This document shows, piece by piece, positions 12,281 through 23,955 of a stretch of 64,000 nucleotides of DNA; the stretch's first letter is position 1, and the number at the start of each line of letters is the position of its first letter. Where the stretch lies: the NCBI GenBank assembly GCA_011009095.1, contig VTPC01091033.1, positions 382,795 through 446,794 of the forward strand, read 5' to 3'. The DNA comes from Ignelater luminosus. Its lineage: Eukaryota; Arthropoda; Insecta; Coleoptera; Elateridae. The notes beneath the pieces are model-generated. The model worked only from the letters and a program-made list of their open reading frames with translations, was not told where the DNA came from and ran no database searches. The position numbers were made by a program, and so were the translations under genes.

Positions 12281-12690
12281 AGTGTGGTGCAGAAATGGCT
12301 TCCAAACGGTCCGGGCGCCGGCGATCGTCTTTTGTTTTTTTCCAGAAATATCTTGCATCTCAGGAACGGCCGGTCCTGGCGGGATGGGATTTTGATCGTT
12401 AGATGTGGTGACAAAAGGTCTTTCCAAAGATCTGCACAAGATCTCCACAGATATTCCGCATCTGCGGAACGGCTGGTCTTGTCGAGATGGGACTTTGAAC
12501 GTTAGGTGTGGTGACAAAAGGTCTTTTCGAAGCTCTGGTCAAGAACGACTGATCCTATACAGATGGGTGTGGTGGCAAAAGGTCCTTCGGAAGATCTGGG
12601 TAAGAGCGACTATTGTTTGTTTTTTCCATAGATATTCCGTACCTCCGGAACTGCCTCTTTTATCCAGATGGGACTTTGATCGTTAGGTTA
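12281..12690 (+). repeat. Imperfect tandem repeat, about four units of ~120 bp
   Basis: Units begin with GTGTGGTGRCAAAAGGTC-like sequence at about 12283, 12403, 12505 and 12567, and end in GATGGGAYTTTGATCGTTAG. The third unit is shortened to about 62 bp. Units are roughly 70-85% alike by eye. The array starts directly after the pogo relic and has overlapping spurious frames on both strands. Confidence 0.75.
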
Positions 12691-13789
12691 GGCGCACGCG
12701 AAAGTCTGTTGAGTCGGTAGTAACGTCGGTCGCTAAAGCGGGCCTTGAAGTGGGAAAAGGACGACTATATACGAATCACCTCTCGCTAGACGGAGGTATA
12801 TATAAATTTCAAATTGGTTTGCGGTTCGTTAGAATCAGCTGTTTATACTCGCTCTGAGAATTTTGCAATTTAATGCCATTTTGATAGTGCAGAGTTTTAC
12901 CGTTTTGGTAATGGCAGAAGAATCTGCGCATTAAATAGTGAAGATTTCTTTTTAAGGTTAGGTGTTCTTTCTAAGTTCTCTTAATATTAAATCACGTCGG
13001 AAATTAGCATGTATTCTTTCAGGTAACGATCGGCTCACGACCGCGAGCGTTTGTTCTTTCACAAACTGCTTAAATAGGTACAGAAAATGAAGACAAAAGT
13101 TAACCATGTGATAGGTTAATAACAGCTTCGATGAGAATCTTCATCTGCTACTCCTTTACACCGGAGGTATTATTTGCATAGAGACAAAACCTCCGCGGCA
13201 GTGCAGGTCCCCCCGCGTCCACTTCTAGTAAAGTATTTATTCTCTTTTTCTATTTTTTTTACTTCTAGCTCAGAAAAAATAAAGGTGCGTCTTATAATCG
13301 ATGCTATACGTTAAATCAAAAGATGTAATTTTGTATCAATTTTGTGTCATACTATTAAAATCATTAAATTATTCTATATCTTTTACTAAAATAATTTTAG
13401 CAAATGCAGATTTGCATCGTAGCTAATACAACTTGATAAGAAATATAACCTAAAATACGTTTGTTATGTATTTTCTATTTATTTGAAAGCTGATTTGCAA
13501 TTCACTTTTATTGATGATCATTGTTATTGCTAAATTGTAATTTTTTTAATAAAACACAACACAAGTGGCCACTCACATTTCTTTATTCCATCTGTCAAAC
13601 ATGTATTGAACTTCGAGCTACCATAATATGTAGGGAGCATCTTACAGTTACTCCATAATTCTATTTTAAGTCACAACAACGTTTTTACCTAACCTCTACT
13701 GGTGTCAAAAATAAACAGAGTGAAATCTGTCAGATTTCCATGGCTTGTCCTATTATTCTATAACCGTAAACTTTTTTCAAATATTACTA
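12691..13789. other. No gene recognised
   Basis: Moderately AT-rich sequence with no protein-like frame or repeat structure beyond scattered simple sequence. Confidence 0.5.
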
Positions 13790-14600
13790 TACAGGGTGTC
13801 TCAAAATAACACCGACAACGCTTAACCACTGGTCCTGGAGAACAAATGACGACAATTCATCGAAAAAAAGTAAGATAAAAAGTTTTTTCTTTTTGAGTTA
13901 TAAGCTGTCAAAGTCAACACAATTTTTTCTTAATTTTTTAATTACTTTTCACTGAATCTATCGATCGTAATGAAATTTGGTATGTCGGCTTGTGGGGTTA
14001 AGGTGATTCTTTTCCTAAAATATCGATGAAATTAATAATTTGGAACACAGGGTAACAAAATTACAAATTTTTAAATTGTACAAACAGTAAAACAACAGTA
14101 AACATTGAAATGAAAATGAAATGAAGCAAATTTCTATGGCAATGCGATTTACTTACCATTCCTGACGAGATTAGTAACAATTTTTCAAGCATTCAAAAAA
14201 GTTTAATTTTCTCGAAACCGGTTGAGTTTACGAAAGAATTGCAAGAGGTGAATCTTGTTGCTAAATAATAGTGCTCAAATTTTAAAATTTTACCCATAGA
14301 AACAGTTCTAAGCCTTCAAAAAGAGTGTGCTTGTAAAACTCTGTGTTCCAAATTATTAGTTTCATCGATATTTCAGGAAAAGATCATCTTAACCCCACAA
14401 GCCAACATACCAAATTTCATTACGATCGATAAATTCAGTGAAACGCAATTAAAAAATTTAAAAAAAAATTGTCCTGACTTTGACAGCTTATAACTCAAAA
14501 ACGAGAAACTTTTTACCTAACTTTTTTCGATGAATCGCCATAATTTGTTTCCCAGAATCGGTGGTTAAACGTTGTCGGCGTTATTGTGAGACACCCTGTA
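13790..14600. mobile_element. 811-bp foldback element with long terminal inverted repeats
   Basis: The left end TACAGGGTGTCTCAAAATAA is matched by an inverted right end (ttattgtgagacaccctgta). The inverted similarity continues inward for about 270 bp per arm: the gacaacg / cgttgtc block, the gctgtcaaagtcaacac block, the ctatcgatcgtaatgaaatt block and the ggaacacagggt block all recur inverted. TA dinucleotides abut both CAGGGTG termini, as expected of a Tc1/mariner target duplication. The central ~250 bp is unique and non-coding, so the element is non-autonomous. Confidence 0.9.
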
Positions 14601-16343
14601 TGTATACTAAAGTTATGTAACTTTTTCTTAGGACACCTCGTATATTCCAACATAATTATGCAAACATCATTAATACCTACAATGATTGATAACATGCTAA
14701 AACACTATTTTAAAATGATTTATTTACACTTAGTAAACGATAAAAGAATAATAAAAAATTTAACTTATTTCACACTGTACAAATTACTTGAATTGATAGT
14801 ATCTATAATTTCTCGAAGTTAATATTATAGTTAACACATATAGAAACTCTCGATAGGATTTGAGCATCCGTCCCTTGATTAACTAATTCATGCAGATAAG
14901 ATTATTTAATACCACTAATTTAACATTATACAGCTATTTTGCAGAACTTTGAATATTTACTCGTTTTATAAAATCACCTAATCTATGTATACCTACCTCT
15001 CAAGGACCTTCTTAGAATTAGAAATAATTATTTTTAAATAGTACCTAACTAGTAACGTAAACATACCTGCAATATGTCAATGTTGGTTTTTTGTTTGGTG
15101 CATTGAATTTAACCGAAGCCTGTAAAAAAGTACAAGTCAGAACCTTGAACTTGTGAGTTATAACGTCAAATTGGGATGCAGTTACTACATCAGAGTTGTT
15201 GTCAAGGACAACTCGAACATTTCTGTTTATTTATATTTAGGATAACTTAACAAAACCATTAATTACAAAGATGCAATAAGTTGGGTTTAATGGAGCAAAA
15301 TATTTTACGAAACAATTATTTAAGGAGATGAAAATGATGAAAATATGAAATTTTGAGGATCAATAAAAATATCTATAGTATTTGTTGTCTGAGAATTTTA
15401 GCGACCTAGGGTTCATAGATTTTATATAAAAAAATATTAAAAATAGCCAATTTAACATTATAATAGCATATCAGACCCCATGCGTACCTATATATCAATA
15501 CTGTTAGCTATGAAAAAATAGTGACACTGCTCTGAAAAACTACATGTGCATAAAAAAAATTTTTGAAATTATTGAAAAAAAGATTATGTCAAGGATTCTT
15601 ATTTATAAAAATAATTAACTTTAAAAACACTAATTTTTAAAAAGTAGTCAGCCATAATTAATGTGGGTTATATTGACGGCGCAACGGCGGATCGAGAGAG
15701 AAATTCAAAATTCAAGGAGATCGTATTTAAAAAAATAAATGTTAAAGTTTTTAAAAAACTTTTATTATATATTATAAGACATAACAAAATTAAATAATAA
15801 GTCGTAATAAATAAATTATTACCCAATTCTTTTATTATTGCAAAAATAATTAAACGTTTTATAAAATTGTAGTTTTTAAATGTTTAAAATAATTCAGTAG
15901 GTTAGTGATAATTTTTTTGACTTAGACACCCCAACTTGCTTTTTGGTTATAAATTTTTTCAGTGACTCGTTTACCTTTCCAAAAATAACGTTTTTTTTCT
16001 TCGTTCATTTTTTATTGCTTTCAAGAATCTTGTTAAATAAATTTCACCTCTGCTTTATTTGTAAACATACACACTTACGAATCACCAATATAACACCGTG
16101 GACGCATGCGCAAACACGGTTAAAGTTGCTACGCTGCCGAATTTTTTATTATTTTTTTAAAAATATTTAATAATAAAAATTAATCACTTCATGTAAATTT
16201 AATAGTAATTATGAATCATTTTGTAATGATTTGATAATTACATACATAAAAGAATAATTTCAACAAGCCAAAAGTCATTTAATCACAAAATCAAATATTA
16301 ATTTTTAAAAGTACAATTCCGAAAAAAGTTTATCTTTTCCATA
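14601..16343. other. AT-rich spacer without a recognised gene
   Basis: No family-like frame. The Phe/Leu-rich frame at 15943-16170 is a by-product of T-rich sequence. Confidence 0.5.
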
Positions 16344-16618
16344 GTGCATACACAGATTAAATAAAGGAAAGATATTTCACTTTGATAAATTTGTGGATTC
16401 TATTGCTGTCTTTCTCAAAGCAACTCCCAGAGCTTGCTATTTTGGCATGTACTGCGCAAGTAGCACATCGTGGTATGCACTTTTCATAAAACGCGCGTGA
16501 AAGAGTAGGCGTGGTAAACCCCCAGAGCTGCAAATGTAAATGCGCAGAGACAAAAAATGGGAACATTGATGGAATAGGGAGTGAAATATCTGACCTTTAT
16601 TTAATCTGTGGTGCATAC
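16344..16618. mobile_element. ~260-bp MITE with perfect 17-bp terminal repeats
   Basis: CACAGATTAAATAAAGG begins at 16351, and its exact inverse ends at 16610. The direct repeat GTGCATA(C) flanks both sides (16344-16350 and 16611-16617), a 7-8 bp target duplication. Past the 17 bp the arms stay alike for a further ~12 bp (AGATATTTCACT). The interior has no transposase. The duplication length would suit hAT or P superfamily mobilisation, but the terminus is not diagnostic. Confidence 0.85.
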
Positions 16619-16814
16619 TAATTACAGATACCTACCGCGGAGTAAACTTTTTAAATTGACTGTAAGTCCTGTACCTTCTTAATACGTATGTATAAGTAAA
16701 ATACTAAAGTAAATGTAGTAGGTAGCACTTGGTGTAGTCCGGCCGCGAGTGCGAAGCGAGGCAGTCGACCCGGTCTCCAGCGCGAGTGTAGTGCATCGGC
16801 GACGAAGAGTACGG

Positions 16815-17775
16815 GCTCAACCAACAGCGCGGTAGTCGGGGGCTACCGCCATCCCACCCTCCAGAGCTGTGTTTTGGGGGGCACAGGCCTGGCCCATTTC
16901 CACCACCAACGGGGCGACTTGAGGTTGCACTGCTGCATCATCCCACCCGACCGTCGGTCTTCAGGAATTGGGGAGCTTGAGGACCGCGACCGCCACACAT
17001 CCAACCAAACCCAAGATGCAGTAGATGAATCAACGGCCGCTCCACCACCAACCGGCGCCTGCGTAGGGGTGCGCAGGCCCGGCCATCACCACCACTCATC
17101 TCAGCCTCATCCGACCGGCCCGGGTAGCTACCGGGCCGTGACCACCAAATTCCTTTCCCACCCAAACCCTTGAGCCCGAGGCTCCTCAAGGTACCAACTC
17201 CACTGCGCCCGGAAATTCGTCGCCTATCCGCTACACTTCCCGCCAAATCATTTCCCGCCTAATAATTCCCGGCACACCACACCCATTCCACAACCGCCAC
17301 ACTGTTCTCACTAGGGTTTTCCGTGGTTTCCCTAGTGGTGAAGGCAAATGCCGGAACAGTTACTACACCAGCCCACGGCACACTATACACACCTAGACAC
17401 CCACACATCACCACTCCAACATATACACACTCTCACACCCCTCACTACACAATACCAACACCGTTCTGAAAAGAACCGCCTCATCGTGTCACCACTTCGT
17501 CGTCACTGTGTGACGGCTCGCTGGCCGTCCTTGGGCATTCCACCTCCACCTGAAGATGGGTCATCGACATCGGCGGGGATTATGGAAGACCCTGCTTCCG
17601 GCCTGTTCCATCGTCGCCACCAGACCATCACCGCCGTGGACGAGCGCGCGGACTGCTTGGTGCCTGACATAACGTTCACGACAACCGCCTTTTTTTCCAA
17701 ATTCACCAGCCATAGAGGAATTAAGTTTCCTAAATGGCAGCCACCTACGGTGGCATTTTCTCGTTGATAACGCAC
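16815..17775 (-). repeat. GC-rich ~1 kb dispersed element, copy B (inverted)
   Basis: Reverse-complement copy of 9300-10295. It starts with gcgcggtagtcgggggctac and ends near cacctacggtggcattttct. A 139-residue plus-strand frame (17348-17767) and a 102-residue minus-strand frame (16938-17246) are open here, but their equivalents in copy A are interrupted, so neither is called a gene. The flanking sequence 16740-16815 is also GC-rich and may extend the element. The mariner relic begins only ~60 bp beyond the right end. Confidence 0.75.
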
Positions 17776-17831
17776 TTGGTGTTATTACATTTAATTGTCT
17801 AATATTCTTCTAGAGTCATTGTACGGAATCT

Positions 17832-18897
17832 GTGAAGTCAAGCGTTATAATGTTGTACACGTTGCCAGAGAAGGTTGAAATAATTTTTATCTATGGGGTT
17901 AAGAACGGTTGCACATTAAGAACAGCTACTGTTTTTAATGCCAGACATCTTGGAAAAAATTCCAGTCATACGTGTGTTTGTCAGTTAATCTCGAAATTTG
18001 AAAAAAACGCGACCGGTAGCAAATAACAAACGTATAGAACCACGAATACTCGATAAAGCCGCTCAGATAGAAGTTTTGGGGCAGTTTGCAGCGACTCCAA
18101 CATTATCTCTTCGCAAAGCATCTGCTGCAACGGGAATTTGTCTAGAATCAGTGCGGAACGTGCTAAGACTTCATAAATTTTTCCCGTGCAAAATGCAAAT
18201 CGTTCAAGAATTGGCCGAAAATAATTATGACAGACGAATACAATTTTGTGAAGAGATGACCAAGAAAATTCGAACTACCGCGGAATTGGTGAAAAATATT
18301 TGTTTCAGCGACGAATTCATGTTTTTCATAAATGAAATGGTCAATAAACATAATTGCCGCTGTTGGTCAGATGACAATTTACATCTTTTTCGGGAAGGAC
18401 ATACACAACAACTCCAGAAACTTAACGTGTGGGCGGGTATTCTTGGACATGCAGCTATCGACCCGCTTTTTTAAAGTTACAGTTTTAAAATTAGTTTTAC
18501 TACCGTTTAGAAAAGAATGGTGGACATTTTAAACAATTTCTTAAATAGGATGTTTTATTGTACATATAAAAGTTGTAATAAATCCATATCAATTGTCTGG
18601 CGTTGTTTAACCGAAATTATCTCTACACCTTATTATTGAATCACTTAATAATTACTTACCCAAAATTACCTTTGAAAAGCATTCTTCAAGAGTTTCTCAA
18701 CGATGTGTCACATGCAAGGGGTTGCTATTTAAGATTTTTAAGATGGGTGGCTGACGATCAGGGAGTTGAGGGTAGCGCCATATTTGTAAGGGGTCATTTT
18801 GGTTTCCCCTCCATACTATCGAAACAGTTTTGAGCATCTTACGATACCTCTTAAAAAAAATACAGCCCATCAAAGTTTTTCAAATAGACACCCTGTA
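17832..18897 (+). mobile_element. Tc1/mariner-like element with internally deleted transposase
   Basis: The frame opens at 17832 with YTLPEKVEIIFIYG (first DNA-binding helices). It shifts frame near 18000 and continues through LDKAAQIEVLGQFAATPTLS, LRKASAATGICLESVRNVLR, QELAENNYDRRIQFCEEM and ICFSDEFMFF (first catalytic Asp at SDE) to the KLNVWAGILG block at ~18420. There it jumps to a frame reading close to the family's GGHF.QFL C-terminus near 18520, so the middle with the other catalytic acids is missing. The right terminus is gacaccctgta (18887-18897). No left terminus is seen, as the neighbouring GC-rich element abuts. The shared terminus makes it a relative of the possible mobiliser of the foldback elements. 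Confidence 0.85.
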
Positions 18898-19671
18898 TAC
18901 TCTTTTTGTTAGTTTTAGATTCTGGTTGCCCCAATAATGTAGACTGCCCTTGGGTAGCTGCCTGCTTATCTTATCGGTTGCAGGCCCTGATTGTCATTAA
19001 GCTACTCAATCTCAAACAAGAAATTACTGCAGAGCGTCATACACCGCAGCCTGGACTAAACCACTACAGAACTAAGGCGACGATATGACGAAGACGTCTG
19101 TGATGATGATTCCACTGAAATATAGTAAAAGTTTCTAAGCAGAGTGTACGACAAAGGCAGGTGGTCTCTTCGATTCGTTTCTCTGTCGGATTTCATTTCC
19201 TACCACAGTATCCCTTCCATTCTTACTATATTTCAGTGAAGAATTCTTTTTTTTTTTGGAAACAATGTTGTACATCATTATCTGTTGCAAATCATAAAAC
19301 ATTAGGGTAGGCCCACAGATTTTGTAAATAAATATAAATATACAGACAATGTATTAAAAATGTCCCCAGTAAGGGGGCTGTCATGCTGTGTCTTTCAAGG
19401 CCAGATCGGTAATAGTCGACCAATCATATAACAATGCAGATAATTCGCGGGTAAATAAGATAGATTATACTTTAACACCTAATGACCTGATGCCCGAGCT
19501 TCCTTGTACGAACATCATAAATATAATAATGATATGCTAAAACACAATTATCTTTCTACAGAGATTTATTTACACTTACACAATGAAAATATAAGAAAAA
19601 AGATATTAAAATTTCTTAATACTGAGAAAACTAAGATTGAATTTTGATTCAAATGATTGAATCTTTTACAT
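18898..19671. other. No gene recognised; small inverted repeat
   Basis: A 16-bp inverted repeat, CACTGAAATATAGTAA and its complement, lies at about 19112-19232. The rest, including the 3' flank of the fucosyltransferase gene, has no supportable feature. Confidence 0.5.
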
Positions 19672-20793
19672 TCATTTAAGTAATTCACTTACAATCTTGG
19701 GAAGTTTTTTTCCTGTCTGGCACATTGTGTAATTCTTACCAAACCACCAACCAGAAATGTCTTCATAAACCGAGCGTTTCAAAGGTTGGTGTAACTTTTC
19801 GCAAAGTCTGCAAGCTGCTATTCTACGTTCCGTCCGAATGGAGTAATCCTTCTTCCATTCCAAATATTTCACGTATTCGTCCACGTTATCATCCAAATAC
19901 TTTAAGTAATCCGCAAGATGGCCCGCGTTCTTGAAGTCGGCTATATTTATTATGGATTTTGGTGGTACGACATTTTCATTAATACCTGCACTGTATACGA
20001 TGGGAACAACGTTAAGAAGCAACACATTAAACAGTTTCTCAGTAACATAATCTTTGCAGTAAGAATTTTCAAATGATAAGTAGAATTTATATTTCCGTTC
20101 TATCATTTCGTAGCACTGGCGGGAAGTCTTTCTAGAGCAAGTCAAATTTCCACAACTTCCATATACGTCAACTTTATAGAATTTCTGAAGTTCCCTAACT
20201 AGAATTTCTCTTTTAGTATCGGTATCACAGTGACTTACTAACCACGCTGCACCAGTTTTATTCTTTAATTGTTCTTTAGAAGGCATACTAAAATAATTGT
20301 TCTTCTTTTTATATAAATAGCCATATTGACTAATAATATCAGAATCCAGCCTATAAGTCATAGTCCAATTAAAGAATGACTTGAATGAAACCAACTTCCA
20401 TTCTGTCCACCTAGGAGATTCCAAATTCATATAGACATATATTTGATCGGGGGATCTGATGTGTGGTACCCCATATTGACTTTGTACTACACTGTAGGAA
20501 GCATGAAAAATAAGAGCATCGAACTTTTCTAAAGGCATAAACGTTCTGCTGTTGGTGGTAAAGCAATCTTTGTATTCGCAATCTTCAAACGCTTCATATC
20601 CAAATCCCCATTCGTAATCCCATCTATTGTTCATAAATGGTGACCAATAAAGCACGTACTTGGTATTACTTCCATTAACACTCTCTTCGTTTTCTAGTCT
20701 TTCTGTTATTTGTAATTTGTAGATATATTCATATAAAAGAAATACAGTACAAAATAATAGTATGACAATAAACGCGCGTCTAATTAAATGCAT
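19672..20793 (-). CDS. Alpha-1,3-fucosyltransferase (GT10 family), Golgi type II membrane enzyme
   Basis: A complete 373-residue intronless frame with an ATG start (cat at 20791-20793). A short cytoplasmic HLIRR tail and a single membrane segment (about residues 7-23) match Golgi type II glycosyltransferases. GT10 blocks appear in order: SPDQIYVYMNLESPRWTEWK (~120-139), FNWTMTYRLDSDI (~150), AAWLVSHCDTDTKREILV (~190), VDVYGSCGN (~212) and the donor-site block FYLSFENSYCKDYVTEKLF (~240), then VVPIVY and Y..YLEWKKDY near 320. Known family members transfer fucose from GDP-Fuc to GlcNAc of N-glycans or glycoconjugates; the insect FucTA/FucTC type cannot be told apart here. Cysteine spacing is conserved. 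An intronless gene could be an old retrocopy, but the frame is fully intact. Confidence 0.93.
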   Translation of the reverse strand: MHLIRRAFIVILLFCTVFLLYEYIYKLQITERLENEESVNGSNTKYVLYWSPFMNNRWDYEWGFGYEAFEDCEYKDCFTTNSRTFMPLEKFDALIFHASYSVVQSQYGVPHIRSPDQIYVYMNLESPRWTEWKLVSFKSFFNWTMTYRLDSDIISQYGYLYKKKNNYFSMPSKEQLKNKTGAAWLVSHCDTDTKREILVRELQKFYKVDVYGSCGNLTCSRKTSRQCYEMIERKYKFYLSFENSYCKDYVTEKLFNVLLLNVVPIVYSAGINENVVPPKSIINIADFKNAGHLADYLKYLDDNVDEYVKYLEWKKDYSIRTERRIAACRLCEKLHQPLKRSVYEDISGWWFGKNYTMCQTGKKLPKIVSELLK

Positions 20794-21944
20794 CGTTTAA
20801 TAATCTACCTTAGTGATAATTTACATTTGTGTGCTTGCTATTTTGTCTATAATACATACATCTTTTAGAAGTTGTGATATAATAATATATGTACATAAAA
20901 ACTTTTATAATTCTGCATTATCTTTAGATATTGTTATCTTGTTAAAATATTGTCGCTGGATTTTATTACGCTGTGACGATTTTGCCCGGTTTGTAAAATT
21001 TATTGCAAAATATTTAAATTTCATTTATTATGCTGATAAAAAATTATTTCTTTGCGTGGTATTTATACTCTTCTTTTGTAAATAATTGCTGCTATTGTAC
21101 TGGAAAAGTGTCTTTTTGCTATTATTTTTAATAAACAGGAATAATTCTTTTATTTCAATCTATACAGGGTGTTAAAAGAATAATGTCAAAAACAAAATTT
21201 ATAAATATTTATCAAAATATGTAAAACAATGAAGAATAGAGGAAGGTGTCATGATTTGTACCTATCGATATTTACGCTGGTACTGGGATTTTCTAAATAA
21301 AAACTAATCATGCTCTCCAAACACTTAATAATATAACAAACTAATCAATAACACTTTTTTTAGGTAGTTACTTCTCAAAACTAATTTATTCATTAATAAC
21401 CCACACAGCATTATTGCTTGTTATAAACTTACTACAACCTTGATTTTAACTTGTCAAACTTGCACTAATTCTGCAAGCTTTGAGCAAGCTTGTTGCAAGT
21501 GGATCACTGCATGAATGTAAAATTAAACTTGCCGTAAGTTTGCTATATCCTTGCCAGGGCAATTATATGTAAAGATGGTAGCGCAGAAACTAAGTACGCG
21601 TTTTGCCGACATCGCATGCGCAAAAATGTCCTATCAGCTTGTGGTCCATGGTCTGAAAAGGTAGGTCTGCCGAATAGACAGCTGGCCGCGTTCACCGGGT
21701 AAAAACTTACATCATCAGTATGTCTGGTTGCCGTTCTACAGGGGTTTTTACGCTTTTGAGCAATAGCTGCGTTTGTTATATGCATTTTTGATTTCTTTAA
21801 AAATAAATTTAAGAACTACTATAGCATTATTATTATTATTATTATGATAAATTTAAAAAATAAATTAAAAGTTATTTAATTTAGTTTATATGTGATATTT
21901 TTTAAAGATGTATTTATCGTTAAATTCTTCACATATTTAACAAA
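20794..21944. other. 5' flank of the fucosyltransferase and unassigned sequence
   Basis: AT-rich. A single TA-flanked terminus TACAGGGTGTT occurs at 21163-21173 with no matching partner found, probably a broken MITE end. A less AT-rich block at 21540-21780 has a minus-strand frame I do not recognise. No gene is called. Confidence 0.5.
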
Positions 21945-22520
21945 TTTCTTTAAATAGAAAAAAGTCAATATGACTAGTTACAAATTCATTTTCGAAGGTT
22001 GGTACATTTTGGGAATTTATTATAGTAAGATTGTTATTTAATACTAACTCTTCAGTAATAGGAAATGTAGCATCATTTATTCTATCAAACCATAAGGTAG
22101 ATCTGCTATTAAAGTCACCAGCAACTATTTTGTATCCCTCTAGCTCATTTAGCCAATTGTTTAGATTTTCAAAGAAAATTTGGGAGTCTTCTCTTGAAGG
22201 TCTATAGCAGTTAAATATAAATATTTTCTTTACTGTATAAGTTAGGTTAATTACAGAGATTTTATTTGTACTATATTGAATTATATTTAAAATTTTGATT
22301 GATAATTAATTTATTATGATGCATGAGAGAAATGGTTCCTTGTTTTGCAGTTATTCTAAGTTTGCTCAATAAAGGTATGTTATAAAAATTATTTATGTTT
22401 AAACAATATGGTTCTTGTAATAAGACAATATCAATTTTAAAATCAGTTAGGAATTTGAGAGCTTCTTGATTTGCAGTTCTGGATTTTTTGTAAGTTGCAT
22501 TGAAAAAATTTTAATATATG
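21945..22520 (-). mobile_element. Non-LTR retrotransposon AP-endonuclease domain relic
   Basis: The minus strand from ~22515 reads NATYKKSRTANQEALKFLT, then FKIDIVLLQEPYCLN (the LLQEP box with the catalytic Glu). IFIFNCYRPSREDSQIFF, YKIVAGDFNSRSTLWFDR (GDFN box) and FVTSHIDFF (terminal S.ID box) follow. This order is diagnostic of the endonuclease/exonuclease/phosphatase domain of R1/Jockey-type elements. The frame is broken around 22260-22330. The downstream reverse transcriptase is missing: the sequence stops at the end of the endonuclease. Confidence 0.85.
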
Positions 22521-23947
22521 CATTATAATCAATTGATTGTATATAGTCGTTGTATCTAAGTAAATAAATGGGGCAAGTGTTGCTATTTGCAGGAAGGCAG
22601 TTCGCCGCCACTCCATCTGCTACCTACCTATGTTATGGGTCCGGACGTAGGCCCGGCAGGGTTCCATTTCTCAGGCTTATCCAAACGACCTGCTCAGGGG
22701 GGGGGCGGGTTGCGATTCCAGTATTATATGCTACACAGTTAACACTCGAGTTTGAGGCTCATCGGATTCAACAATTCCAGCTGCTGAAACTCACCTTCCG
22801 TTCGTTACTGCCTAGGTAACTCTCTACCCCTCTCCCATCCTAGCCCTTACCTAAATTATTCCGCGGCGCGAACCGTGGGGGGTTGTGGTTTTGAAAAAAA
22901 CCGTTTTCCTTTCAATCATTCATATTATTTCAACATCACCATTCAGCAATCCTCCCGCTTCTTGTGCTGCGCACCACTATACTCCACCGACTGCCGCCAA
23001 CACAGTCGACATCGTCACCACCACTCATCAACATCACCAAGACTCTCCGCTCTGAAATTTGACGCTATCAAGACTCCAGCACAACCACAACCGTCGCGAC
23101 GTCAACTTCACAAGAACCAGCCAACAACTACTACAAAGCCACTTCCAAACTTATCCAACAAATTCCACCAACACAGTCCGTCATCTTTAATTCCAAACCG
23201 GACGAGTGTTGCGTTCATCAACCAACACCACTTCAATCCAGGCTGGAGAGAAGCCTTAGGACTTCTAACACCTCTGCGGCTTGGTGCGGTACCCTTAGAT
23301 GATTAACGTTCCTGATATACAGGATATCTTTCGGAAAAAGAAAAAACTGTGGGTGGTCCCGAGATCGTCCGAAAGGCGTTCCGTCACCGCTGGCATGAAT
23401 CCAAATCCCTACTCGATCGTGCCAGCCGTTTCCGAGATACGAAAAATCTGGCAAACATGAGAAAGAAACCAAACAACGATCGGGGATCGGGTGCGGCTTG
23501 AACACCCCTCGACCATTTCCGGTGCGAAACGAAAAATGTTGAGGACAATTCACGATCAGTTTCGAAGATGCGATATTTGCCTGTTAGAAAAGAAGCAAAA
23601 CACCAGCACCTCCATATTTCCGGCCTGAAAATGTTGCCTGTGTACTCGCAACGACGACGGAGCACGACGATGGACGACAGCCGTTTCGTTTAGAAAAGTT
23701 AGAGTCGTCTTCATATGGATGCAAAATTTATCAGGAAATCGAAGAAAGTTTGTCCCCTCTTTGTGTTGCGCGTAGTGACTTCTATGTCGTCGTCCCTTTT
23801 CCACTTCAAGAATTTTAGACTTGAGTTTTCCAACAAATTTCAGGCATATTAGTATAAGCTGAAAGGTAACTAGAATAGAAAAGAAAAAAATTCTAAAGAC
23901 GTTTAGGGTATAAGGTATTGAAAGTGGTACTTCCTTAAGATATGTTC
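22521..23947. other. GC-rich unassigned block
   Basis: 22560-23310 is GC- and C-rich and includes a Pro/Ser/His-rich plus-strand frame (22875-23306). It lies upstream of the endonuclease relic in that element's orientation and may be its 5' region. 23310-23800 has competing minus-strand frames with no motif. No gene is called. Confidence 0.4.
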
Positions 23948-23955
23948 AATTTTTA

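Noticed and set aside
14205-14230. CGAAACCGGTTGAG, resembling the 3' half of a hammerhead
   Set aside because: No CTGATGA core upstream; it lies in the centre of the foldback element.
17348-17767. 139-residue plus-strand frame rich in His/Thr/Pro
   Set aside because: The matching region of the copy at 9.3-10.3 kb is interrupted, and no motif is recognised.
22875-23306. 143-residue Pro/His/Ser-rich frame
   Set aside because: Compositional bias only; probably non-coding 5' sequence of a retroelement.
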